A stretch of 64,000 nucleotides of DNA from Bacteroidales bacterium (lineage in GTDB: Bacteria; Bacteroidota; Bacteroidia; Bacteroidales; F082). Below are positions 34,345 to 42,541 of the stretch, one piece after another. The DNA lies in NCBI GenBank assembly GCA_024400455.1, contig JAKSMU010000008.1:1-64000 (forward strand), in the 5' to 3' direction. The translations under genes and the position numbers were made by a program. Position 1 is the first letter of the stretch, and each line of letters begins with the position of its first letter. Under the pieces are notes generated by a model. The model searched no databases. It was not told the DNA's origin and saw only the letters and a program-made list of their open reading frames with translations.

Positions 34345-36156
34345 TTATTCCGCCAAGGCGTGGCTAATTTTGCTGTTGATGTCGTGCAAGCGTTTTTCGT
34401 CCAACTTAATCACCTTGCGGTCGTAGGTCATCAGACCGTTAAGTTCCGTTTCGCAATCAGTGGTCTGGGTGTAGACAGCTGCCGAAAAACCTTGCGGAAT
34501 CATCTTGTACAAAGTGTTGGCATATTCGACGTATGTATCGGTGACTTTTTCTTCAGTATCGAACTCTACATAACCCCAGCCTTGGTCTTTCACCCAAGTG
34601 TGGCCAACAACCTTGCGGCCAATGCCACCATATTCACCCAAGACCGTAGCACGTGTCGGGTCGTAAAGCACCATTATTGGGTCGGGATAATGGTGTAAAT
34701 CAAGGATATCGCCGCACTGATAGAAATTGCCGCCCGAAGCCGGATTCACCAAACGCGTCGGGTCGAGTTTCTTGGTCATTTCAACGATTTCGGGTGTCTT
34801 GAACTGTCCCCATGACTCGTTGAATGGCACCCAAACGCCAATGCAAGGCTGCGATTTCAAAGCAGCGATGATTTCTGTCCATTCCTTTTTGTAATTTTCT
34901 TCCGACTCCAAAGAACGCAGACTTTCAGGACCTTGGAAATATTCCTTGGTATTCCAGCCTGGGCCACGATCGCCGCTTGGCATGTCCTGCCAGACGATGA
35001 TGCCGAGACGGTCGCAATGATAGTACCAACGCGCCGGTTCCACCTTAACGTGCTTACGAATCATGTTGAAGCCAAAATCCTTGGTTTTCTGCACATCGTA
35101 GGCCAAAGCCTCATCGGTTGGCGCAGTGTAAAGTCCATCAGGCCACCAACCTTGGTCGAGCGGGCCATAATGGAAAATCGGTTTGCCGTTTAAGGTCAGA
35201 CGGACAATGCCATTGTCATCGCGCCGCGTACCGAAACTACGCATGGCGAAATAACTGTCAACCGCATCAATTTGCTTTCCTTTGCGGAAAACCTTAATGT
35301 TCAAATCATACAGGAAAGGATGGTCGGGCGTCCAAGTCAAGAAACCTTCAGGCATATTCACCTCAACCGGCTGACCATTGATTGACTTGCCTTCGGCCAC
35401 TTTTTCACCTTCGTAAATCACATCAACCCAATACAAATCGTCGGCTGTAGGATTCGAAAAATCAATGTCGACTTTCACCGTAGCCTTGTCCAAATCAGGT
35501 GTCGTATTCACAGATTGAATGTATGCATCTGGGACAGGTTCAAGCCACACCGTTTGCCAAATGCCCGTCACAGCCGTGTAGAAAATGCCTTCCGGATTCG
35601 AAACCTGCTTTCCGCGAGGAATGTAACTCTTGTCAGTCGGGTCCCAAACACGGACAACCAATTTGTTTTCCTTATATAACAAAGCCTGAGTGATATCGAA
35701 AGTGAAAGAAGCATAACCACCCGTATGCGAACCGACCTTAATGCCATTCACCCACACATCAGTCATCCAATCGACTGCTCCAAAATGCAGCAGAATCCGG
35801 TTGTTTTTCCAATTTGCAGGAATGGAAAATGTTCTTTCATACCATAATGCGTTATCCTGTCCAACAGTTTTTTGCACTCCAGAAAGAGCTGATTCAACAC
35901 AGAAAGGGACAAGAATATCACCATCGTATGATGCGGGAGTCTTCTCCCCTTTCGGCGTGATGGCATATTGCCACAAACCATTGAGGTTTTGCCAATCAGA
36001 GCGAACCATCATCGGGCGAGGATACTCGGGAAGAACATTCTCAGGCGTCACCTTTGCACCCCAATCCGTTTTGATTTTATCGCCAGCTGGAGCGTATTGA
36101 GCATTAACAACAAGCATCAATGACAACATTACGAGTAATAATAGATTTCTTTTCAT
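34345..36156 (-). CDS. Glycoside hydrolase family 2 protein, exported
   Basis: 603 residues. A signal peptide (1-19) is followed by the GH2 sugar-binding (about 45-210), Ig-like (215-305) and TIM-barrel (310-603) domains. The acid/base Glu is in PFNESWGQF (near 442) and the nucleophile Glu is probably in VLGEYGG (near 513). Substrate (beta-galactoside, glucuronide, mannoside) cannot be decided. The gene ends a minus-strand string and starts 13 bases after the small protein at 36170-36583. No SusC/SusD pair is near, so it is not part of a typical polysaccharide utilisation locus. Confidence 0.9.
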   Translation of the reverse strand: MKRNLLLLVMLSLMLVVNAQYAPAGDKIKTDWGAKVTPENVLPEYPRPMMVRSDWQNLNGLWQYAITPKGEKTPASYDGDILVPFCVESALSGVQKTVGQDNALWYERTFSIPANWKNNRILLHFGAVDWMTDVWVNGIKVGSHTGGYASFTFDITQALLYKENKLVVRVWDPTDKSYIPRGKQVSNPEGIFYTAVTGIWQTVWLEPVPDAYIQSVNTTPDLDKATVKVDIDFSNPTADDLYWVDVIYEGEKVAEGKSINGQPVEVNMPEGFLTWTPDHPFLYDLNIKVFRKGKQIDAVDSYFAMRSFGTRRDDNGIVRLTLNGKPIFHYGPLDQGWWPDGLYTAPTDEALAYDVQKTKDFGFNMIRKHVKVEPARWYYHCDRLGIIVWQDMPSGDRGPGWNTKEYFQGPESLRSLESEENYKKEWTEIIAALKSQPCIGVWVPFNESWGQFKTPEIVEMTKKLDPTRLVNPASGGNFYQCGDILDLHHYPDPIMVLYDPTRATVLGEYGGIGRKVVGHTWVKDQGWGYVEFDTEEKVTDTYVEYANTLYKMIPQGFSAAVYTQTTDCETELNGLMTYDRKVIKLDEKRLHDINSKISHALAE

Positions 36157-36169
36157 TATGATTTAATTT

Positions 36170-36583
36170 TTAATCTTCATCGGACATCAATTTCACAAGG
36201 CAATCTGCTGCGTCAATCATCGACTCGACAGAACGCGGCACCAAATCGCCAACTTCAGGCGTATTATCCAAGATTTGCTCAAAACAAATCCAGATATTCG
36301 AAGCGTTTTCTTCCTCTTTTTCCCCGTCGAAATCATACAAAATGGCTTTCACGACCTTATACTGCATATTGATTGCATTACAAGCCATGATAGCTTCAGC
36401 GAAATTCTCATCGGTGACATCAAAAATGCCAGGGAGAGTCAAACGAAAATAATTCGGATCTTGCGGATCTTCCCAAAGCAAAAAGCTCCAATTATCTAGA
36501 AAGAAGCGAAGCCCAAATTCCGTTTTTTCCGGTTCGATATCATTTGCCTTTAAAAAATCAACGACTAGTTCTTTTGCAGTCAT
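36170..36583 (-). CDS. Small acidic protein, YbjN-like, function unknown
   Basis: 137 residues, acidic, with no signal peptide or membrane helix. The pattern (N-terminal helix, FRLTLPGIFDVTDENFAEAIMACNAINMQYKVVKAILYD..., C-terminal helix) resembles YbjN/type III chaperone-like alpha-beta folds, but the match is by eye only. It lies five bases after the kinase-AAA+ gene, so it may be a partner or substrate of that protein. Confidence 0.7.
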   Translation of the reverse strand: MTAKELVVDFLKANDIEPEKTEFGLRFFLDNWSFLLWEDPQDPNYFRLTLPGIFDVTDENFAEAIMACNAINMQYKVVKAILYDFDGEKEEENASNIWICFEQILDNTPEVGDLVPRSVESMIDAADCLVKLMSDED

Positions 36584-36588
36584 ATCAA

Positions 36589-38319
36589 TTACTTGTTAAA
36601 GCCGATTTTTGTATTCGTTGAATAAGTCGGGTTCTTGAAACGCAGAACATCCGTAAGTATTTTCTGCGAAATCGGGACTCCCATATAGGCAGCCGTCATA
36701 GCAGCTTCATTCACGGTTTCGGTAATGTCGCCAGCATTAAAATCGTTCGACATTTTTGCCAGCTCGTCATAATCGAGTTCCTCGCATGGGCGACCTTCCA
36801 AATGGCTCTTAAACATGTCCTTACGCGCTTCAAAATCAGGTTGCGGAACGAAGAAAACCCTATCGATACACCCCACACGCATAATGGATGGTTCCACCAA
36901 ATCAGGGCGATTCGAAGTTGCAGCAATCAAGACACCCTTCTTTGAACATTCGTTCATCAAGGCGAAAAATGCTGCCACCTGAGGCGTAATGCCAACTTCT
37001 TCCTCACCACGGCCAGGCACCAGGAATTCAATTTCGTCAACACAAATGAGGAAAGGAGCCTTTATCTCAGCGGCATCAAACAGTCTTTGTAAGTTTTCAA
37101 GAACGCCAGGCTGATAAATATTGCCAAAATCCGAGGCCTTAATGATGGAATAATTGAAACCCAATTCTTCCGCAAAGCTTTCAAGAACAAGGCTTTTTCC
37201 ACATCCAGGAGGGCCATAAAGCAGAATGCCGTTTATGGCAGGCAACTTATACTGCTGAGCTTTTTCGGGATTCTGCAATGCAAACAGCACTTCCTTACGG
37301 AGTTGTTCCTTCAACTCATTGCGTCCAGTGACATTTTCGAAGCCATTGCCCGAACCTTTCTTGAAAGTTATTTCAACCTGAGGGACTTGCTGCATTTGTT
37401 CTTGTGCCGGAGCTGCTTCTGATGCGCTTTGCTCCATTTCTTTTGCCAGTTCAGGCATCACTTGATCTGCCAAAGCCTTAGCAAAATCAACCACCGATTC
37501 GAAACGTCCACTTGCCTTTTTCGACAACGCTTTCTGCAATATGACTTTCATATAATCAGGCAACTTAACTTCTTCTGTTTCAAGAATAAGTTCCTGTTCG
37601 CGGGCTTCTTTAACAGCCTCCTTGATAAGATTTTTATCGCCTTTGCAATCTTCTAAATCAGTTTCCCAAGGTGCTTTGCCGAAGAGCATAAAATACAGAA
37701 GCGCACCTGTTGAGAAAATGTCTGTTTTTGGCGTATATATGCCTTTGAAAGTTTCCGGAGCGCGGAAAAATGGAGCCAGATCCTCAACCGAAAACGTTGG
37801 ACGCCCCATCACCATATAAGAAATGTGTCCCAAATCGATAATCGTTGGAAGCAGCATGCCATCTTCCAATTCCTGGAGCATGATGTTTGACGGTCTTACA
37901 TCATTATGCAGTAATGCATTTGCATGCATATAAGCCAAGCCATTCAAAACGCAGAGCGTGATTTGCGCAGCGTCTTCAGGGCCGAAAACACCGTCCCTTT
38001 TAATGGAATCGACCAACAAATCGCCACGATAATATTTGGTCACCAAATAGCGGAAAGTCTTAGCGTCTTTCTTCACTTCGCCTTTATCAACAAAATGAAT
38101 AATATTATCATTGTCTATTTCCTGGCACAGAACGATTTCATAGACCTCCTTACCTTCAAGCAACTGACTCTTAGGAATCAATGCAAGGTCATATATCTTG
38201 AGGAAATACATCATGTCGTCGGTTCCGTAAACAGTGTAGGATTCAGCGACAGCACCTTTTTTAATGAAAGAATTGACAACAAATTTGCCGATTTTTTCTC
38301 CTTTTTTAAATGTTCCCAT
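36589..38319 (-). CDS. Fused Ser/Thr protein kinase and AAA+ ATPase
   Basis: 576 residues from the ATG at 38319 (MGTFKKGEKIG); eight further in-frame residues upstream are possible. Residues 5-290 are a Hanks-type kinase: a degenerate glycine loop, ATP-binding Lys in YFLKIYD (K41), catalytic HND (D140) instead of HRD with N at RPSN, DLG (D162) instead of DFG, and APET. All catalytic acids are present, so it is probably active. A Gln/Ala-rich linker (290-325) leads to an AAA+ module with Walker A GPPGCGKS (369-376), Walker B LICVDEIE, sensor AATSN and an Arg-finger region RVGCIDR. No membrane helix is seen, so it is cytoplasmic. Such a fusion suggests a phosphorylation-controlled remodelling machine. 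Its target is unknown. Confidence 0.88.
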   Translation of the reverse strand: MGTFKKGEKIGKFVVNSFIKKGAVAESYTVYGTDDMMYFLKIYDLALIPKSQLLEGKEVYEIVLCQEIDNDNIIHFVDKGEVKKDAKTFRYLVTKYYRGDLLVDSIKRDGVFGPEDAAQITLCVLNGLAYMHANALLHNDVRPSNIMLQELEDGMLLPTIIDLGHISYMVMGRPTFSVEDLAPFFRAPETFKGIYTPKTDIFSTGALLYFMLFGKAPWETDLEDCKGDKNLIKEAVKEAREQELILETEEVKLPDYMKVILQKALSKKASGRFESVVDFAKALADQVMPELAKEMEQSASEAAPAQEQMQQVPQVEITFKKGSGNGFENVTGRNELKEQLRKEVLFALQNPEKAQQYKLPAINGILLYGPPGCGKSLVLESFAEELGFNYSIIKASDFGNIYQPGVLENLQRLFDAAEIKAPFLICVDEIEFLVPGRGEEEVGITPQVAAFFALMNECSKKGVLIAATSNRPDLVEPSIMRVGCIDRVFFVPQPDFEARKDMFKSHLEGRPCEELDYDELAKMSNDFNAGDITETVNEAAMTAAYMGVPISQKILTDVLRFKNPTYSTNTKIGFNK

Positions 38320-38410
38320 AAATTGCAATTTAATGAAGGGCAAAGTTCTTCATAAAATTTGAATTGCGCAAGAAGAAAGGAAGATTTTTAAGGATAAAAA
38401 ATGTGAAGCA

Positions 38411-39091
38411 TCAATATTTCAGCTTGTATGTCACGCCAAGATAGAATCTATCAACAGGTTCCTTTACCTGCAAATCATTGTCCATACGCACAAATACAGA
38501 GAGATATTGGCGACGCGTCAAACGATAATCGACAGCCGCCACCGTACGCAAATTATCAACAATATTATTCTTAGGATCGTTCACCAGCCAATGTAATTCA
38601 GTGGAAACCGAATACTTGAAACGGCTGTTTGGCATTTGATACGAGACTTGCAAACGGTTGCGCCAATACAGTTTTGGATTCACACGATAGTCGCCCGTCG
38701 CTTCATCACGAAAAGTGGAGAGCAGTTTTGTCCGAAACGAGAATTTGAAGCGGCGATAAGTCTCGGAATAAGTAAGCTGTACACCTGCACGATATCGATT
38801 TTCGAAATACCTGTCATCATTGAACCGACGGATGTAATCGCCCATCACGCCAAGTTTCATCCTGCCACGAAGGAAAGTGTAATCGACTCCAAAAGAATTC
38901 AGCCAACGGTCAAACTGCGTGCAATTGTTATCCAGGCGGAACTCTTCCTCAATGGAAAGATCGACATTTCGAGCCACACCTACTGATATTTCAGCAGATG
39001 CTATGGCACCAAAATCTTTTGTGCGCTCGCTTTGACCAAAAGACCAAACCGAAAGCATCACAAGCGCAACCGTTAGCAATAATCTTTTCAT
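38411..39091 (-). CDS. DUF2490 outer-membrane protein
   Basis: 226 residues with a signal peptide (1-19, ending WSFGQ) and a regular pattern of amphipathic beta strands ending in an aromatic/hydrophobic C-terminus (FYLGVTYKLKY), typical of a small outer-membrane barrel and of DUF2490. Function unknown. It lies 42 bases after the DUF4956 gene in the polyphosphate polymerase string, an association that I recall from other Bacteroidetes. Confidence 0.82.
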   Translation of the reverse strand: MKRLLLTVALVMLSVWSFGQSERTKDFGAIASAEISVGVARNVDLSIEEEFRLDNNCTQFDRWLNSFGVDYTFLRGRMKLGVMGDYIRRFNDDRYFENRYRAGVQLTYSETYRRFKFSFRTKLLSTFRDEATGDYRVNPKLYWRNRLQVSYQMPNSRFKYSVSTELHWLVNDPKNNIVDNLRTVAAVDYRLTRRQYLSVFVRMDNDLQVKEPVDRFYLGVTYKLKY

Positions 39092-39133
39092 ATCAAATAT
39101 TCCGGTCTAGACGCACGCAGCATCTCCCACAAT

Positions 39134-39862
39134 TCATTCATTGAAATCCTTTAACTTCGTAACATTATCAATCGTGTTGATTTCGCCATCTTCGGGACGA
39201 TAATACACCTTAACGTAAGCGACATCGCGCAAATAATCAATATGGCCGACCTCTACCCTACTGATATCCAACCCGGTGCGCTCAATCAAATCTGCCTTAA
39301 GTTCTTCCTCACGGCCATGTTTCGTATTCTCAATTTTATCGTACAAGATAATCTTGGTTGCCGTATGCGAGAGCAAATTCGTACCATCAAGAATCCAAAT
39401 GGACAAAATCACCAAGACATTGACAACCAGCAATTCCACATAACTTGCCGTCAAAGCCTGACCATTGATGATAGACAATCCCATGACGACGAACAGATAA
39501 GTCATTTCTCGGATTTTGATGGTTTCCGTCCTGTATCGAATCATGCCGAAAATGGCAAATAAGCCAAGGGCAAAAGCGATGTTCATCTTCATGTTTTCCA
39601 TCAAGGTAATCAACAGAAAGATTACAACAGAAAACATCATGAAAGTAAAATAATAATCCTTTCGGTTGGCTTTCTTATAATAGAAAAAATGAATTATCAA
39701 CCAACAAACCAATAAGTTAAAGGCAAAACGGACTATGGTTGTCCAAAAGCTCATGGCATCGAAAACCGGGACACCAAGAAAATCGGCAGCCGCCACGCCA
39801 CCGCCAAATTCACGGGCAATTTCAGGATCGAAGTCCTGCATCATGGCTTGTAAGAGTAACAT
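39134..39862 (-). CDS. DUF4956 membrane protein
   Basis: 242 residues. About four to five membrane helices (45-160) contain the family core IAFALGLFAIFGMIRYRTETIKIREMTYLFVVMGLSIING. A soluble C-terminal domain follows (165-242). DUF4956 genes commonly neighbour VTC-type polyphosphate polymerases, as here (56 bases apart). It may help to pass the polymer or to anchor the polymerase at the membrane; this is inference. Shorter starts at residues 7 or 8 are possible. Confidence 0.88.
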   Translation of the reverse strand: MLLLQAMMQDFDPEIAREFGGGVAAADFLGVPVFDAMSFWTTIVRFAFNLLVCWLIIHFFYYKKANRKDYYFTFMMFSVVIFLLITLMENMKMNIAFALGLFAIFGMIRYRTETIKIREMTYLFVVMGLSIINGQALTASYVELLVVNVLVILSIWILDGTNLLSHTATKIILYDKIENTKHGREEELKADLIERTGLDISRVEVGHIDYLRDVAYVKVYYRPEDGEINTIDNVTKLKDFNE

Positions 39863-39918
39863 ATCGAATTTTGTTTATTGTTTATCTGTTTAATTGTCTT
39901 TCTGAACATGATTTCAAA

Positions 39919-40686
39919 CTATTTCCCTTCACATATCTTCATTTTCTCAATCCGGCGCAGTTTTTTCTTAAATCTGTTCAGTTTCACATCAGGCCGCGTC
40001 AAGCATGTCCCGATGCAATATTTACTCATTTTAAAGGGTTTAATCCTCAAATCGAAAAGCACATCTTTCAACAAGGAATGTGCGCGTCCGTCCTGTTTCA
40101 GTTCCATGACCGCCAAAGGCGCCACCGATGCCGTTGCATTGTTTTCAAAATTATTGAATCTCAAATTACAATCGATGGTCAATCTTTCCGTTTTACCGAA
40201 ATTCACCAAGGTAATCCTATCAAACAATGTCACCAATTTAGGACTTAAAATGCCGACTTCGTATGGCTGTCTCTCAGCAAGAAAAGCTGCAGCTTCGGGA
40301 TTTTCCACGATGTTAGCAATTGGTTCAACCTGAATGCGTTTTTTGCTTGTGCGGCCTTTGTTGTTTTTGTGTTTGACCTCGCAAAAACTTAGATTTGAGT
40401 CAAGGTAAGTGCGCACACGCACCTTGTCGCGGACTAGATGGCGATTGTGATGTATGAGATACATCGTCAAATCTGGCGTATCGTAATACACTGTCCTATA
40501 TGCTGCAAAACGATTTCCTAAAACTTCCTGGGCATAATATTCATTGCAAATCCTTTGCAAAATCTGCAACAACTGCTTTTCGGTAATCAGATATTTCGTA
40601 TCGACACGGTTCATCAGCTGGACTTCTTTCATCTCGTCCAACGAAATCGGCTGCATGGCCTTCACTATGTCAATGATTTCCTGCAC
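39919..40686 (-). CDS. VTC-domain polyphosphate polymerase
   Basis: 255 residues matching the tunnel-shaped VTC domain. The basic and acidic residues that line the tunnel are present: RVDTKYL (near 27), RTVYYDT (near 64), KVRVRTY (near 87), EVKHKNNKGRTSKKR (near 98), TIDCNLRF (near 172), VMELKQDG (near 193) and PFKMSKYC (near 219). VTC4-type enzymes make polyphosphate from ATP. There is no SPX domain, so regulation differs from yeast. It begins at the base before the stop of the upstream gene ends (40687/40686), so the two are co-transcribed. Confidence 0.9.
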   Translation of the reverse strand: MQEIIDIVKAMQPISLDEMKEVQLMNRVDTKYLITEKQLLQILQRICNEYYAQEVLGNRFAAYRTVYYDTPDLTMYLIHHNRHLVRDKVRVRTYLDSNLSFCEVKHKNNKGRTSKKRIQVEPIANIVENPEAAAFLAERQPYEVGILSPKLVTLFDRITLVNFGKTERLTIDCNLRFNNFENNATASVAPLAVMELKQDGRAHSLLKDVLFDLRIKPFKMSKYCIGTCLTRPDVKLNRFKKKLRRIEKMKICEGK

Positions 40687-41118
40687 TTAATCCTTGAAAA
40701 TGAACTCAAAAGTCTTCACCGACTCAAGCTTCCCATTCGGATAATAATTTAGTTGACGCTTTTTCGAGCCATCCTCATAATATTCGAACTTTCGGATTCT
40801 GACCACTTTATCACGGTCGTTGTATTCAATTTCGCGCGTCACTTTCGCGTCAATTCCGCTGCCGGCGGGATACTCGCTAACCACACGCATTTTCTGGCCA
40901 TAACTGGCATATTCGATTTCCTCGATTTTTCGGCCCAGCTCATCATAAGTGGTGACATGATCCAAAAAAGCCTGTTTGCTACCAACCGGCGTATTCCACT
41001 CTTTGACAGTAACACTCTTGCGGCGTTCACGTTTGATGACTGTGCCCTCGGAAACCGTTTGGGCAAACATCGTCACGCTTACAAATAAAAAAAACGCGAT
41101 TGCTATTAACCGTTTCAT
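40687..41118 (-). CDS. Secreted YwqK/MORN-like repeat protein
   Basis: 143 residues. A signal peptide (1-20) is followed by repeated beta-hairpin units of the YwqK/MORN type (TREIEYNDRDKVVRIRKFEYYEDGSKKRQLNYYPNGKLE). It probably sits in the periplasm or outer membrane. Function unknown. It is sandwiched between the lipoprotein gene (10-base gap) and the VTC gene (no gap). Confidence 0.75.
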   Translation of the reverse strand: MKRLIAIAFFLFVSVTMFAQTVSEGTVIKRERRKSVTVKEWNTPVGSKQAFLDHVTTYDELGRKIEEIEYASYGQKMRVVSEYPAGSGIDAKVTREIEYNDRDKVVRIRKFEYYEDGSKKRQLNYYPNGKLESVKTFEFIFKD

Positions 41119-41128
41119 ACTCTGTTAA

Positions 41129-41839
41129 TTAAACATTTATGATTATTTCAAACTGTTCTTCCAATTCATAAACGGCACCCGCATCTTCAACCATGATGGT
41201 TTGGAAAACAAACTCAGGCACTTCCATGAAATTCTCAGTCGATGTATAAACTTCGTATTCGCCAGGCAGCAATTTCTGGAAATAGAAATAGCCGTCGGGA
41301 CCGACCCGAGTGTCATCAATCGGCATGTTTTCGCCAGCTTTTCGAATGTAGACCCGATGATCGCAAGCCCAGCCTTCACCGCGGTAACTTCCATTATGAT
41401 AGTATTCGGCATACACCAGTCCTTTCACAATAGAAGTTCCATAAGCCTTGCCATCATGAATATAAATCGTCGGCACATCTGTGATTTGTCCATTCTGCAC
41501 ATTCACACTCTGTTTCACTGGAATTTTTTCGCCCGTTGGCAGAGTGGAATAGGCAAACAAAGTATAATTTCCCGGGCGCAAATACTCGAAACGATATAAT
41601 CCATCAGGACCGGTTTCAACATCATCGCCATAAAACGAATCATCGCCATAAACGATGAAAACATCCGTCTTGGCAGCGGGGACCGTATCGGTATTGAGAT
41701 TCAAGTCATCGTCAGGATGTTGAACCAGCTTCACGAGCCCTTGAACAGCTCCAGTTCCGCCTTCACCTTCGCCTTTATTACATGCTGTCAAGGCAAAAAC
41801 AGACACCATGACCACGATAAAAAACTTCAAGTATTTCAT
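41129..41839 (-). CDS. Lipoprotein with carboxypeptidase-regulatory/Cna-B-like domains
   Basis: 236 residues. The lipobox ALTAC puts the lipidated Cys at residue 19. Two beta-sandwich modules follow, each with the GPDGxYxFxxLxPGxYxxx pattern (near 93 and 185), typical of CarboxypepD_reg or Cna-B-like domains. It is probably a surface or periplasmic binding protein and opens the polyphosphate polymerase gene string. Function unknown. Confidence 0.8.
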   Translation of the reverse strand: MKYLKFFIVVMVSVFALTACNKGEGEGGTGAVQGLVKLVQHPDDDLNLNTDTVPAAKTDVFIVYGDDSFYGDDVETGPDGLYRFEYLRPGNYTLFAYSTLPTGEKIPVKQSVNVQNGQITDVPTIYIHDGKAYGTSIVKGLVYAEYYHNGSYRGEGWACDHRVYIRKAGENMPIDDTRVGPDGYFYFQKLLPGEYEVYTSTENFMEVPEFVFQTIMVEDAGAVYELEEQFEIIINV

Positions 41840-41943
41840 TGTCTTAACTAATTATGAGCGGTAAAAATAGGAAAAAAAGAACGATGCCTCACAAAATTTT
41901 AGCAATTTTTATGCCAATCGGAGAAATCGGATGGCAAATCATC

Positions 41944-42399
41944 TCAAACCTCTCTCAAATCATCTTTTCCAAATTCATGAACATTGGCACATGCCTTCTG
42001 CAAAACACTGACAAAAGTGTTCAAATCTGCCTCTGACACCCCCAAAAGGATGTCGTTCATCGCGTTAATGGCAACTTCCTTTGTCCTGTCACGCATTGCC
42101 AGACCTTCTTTGGTCACCATGATATTGTTTACACGACGATCTTCTTTATCGACCGAACGGACGACAAGACCTTTTTTTTCCAGATTATCAATAAATTGCG
42201 TAACGGAATTCTTGTCTTTCTGAATGATGTAAGCGATGTTTTGCTGAGTTAAAGCACCTTCATTCCAAAGCGTATCCATAACCAGAAACTGTTCAGCAGT
42301 CAAGTTGATTCCATTTTTCTTAAACACCTCACCAAGGTGCTTTTTCAGCCTGCAGTTCATTATGTTGACATACACGGCTGCCTGTTTCACGAGCATCAT
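41944..42399 (-). CDS. MarR-family transcriptional regulator
   Basis: 151 residues with the winged helix-turn-helix of MarR: LTAEQFLVMDTLWNEGALTQQNIAYIIQKDKNSVTQFIDNLEKKGLVVR and the wing DKEDRRVNNIMVT (residues 34-105). N- and C-terminal helices form the dimer interface. MarR proteins are usually repressors released by small ligands. It lies behind the alpha-oxoamine synthase gene, separated by a terminator, and faces the sulfonolipid locus, so it is the natural candidate to bind the palindromes at 43853 and 43951. The second Met is an equally good start. Confidence 0.92.
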   Translation of the reverse strand: MMLVKQAAVYVNIMNCRLKKHLGEVFKKNGINLTAEQFLVMDTLWNEGALTQQNIAYIIQKDKNSVTQFIDNLEKKGLVVRSVDKEDRRVNNIMVTKEGLAMRDRTKEVAINAMNDILLGVSEADLNTFVSVLQKACANVHEFGKDDLREV

Positions 42400-42481
42400 A
42401 TTATCCTATATTTATGATTATCACTTATTATTGAAAGTGCAATAATACGGAAAATTCAAACATTTGCAACATGTAAACAAC

Positions 42482-42515
42482 AAAAAAACCGGGAGGCTTA
42501 ATGAGAAGCCTCCCG
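42482..42515 (-). terminator. Terminator of the alpha-oxoamine synthase gene
   Basis: A perfect 10-bp GC-rich stem (42490-42499 with 42506-42515), six-base loop and seven U on the minus strand. It separates the synthase from the marR gene. Confidence 0.9.
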
Positions 42516-42541
42516 AGCAAACAAAACGACTGAAAATCAAT

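Noticed and set aside
42420..42441. Hairpin-like repeat (CACTT...AAGTG) upstream of marR as operator
   Set aside because: Only five paired bases and unlike the 16-bp palindrome of the divergent region.
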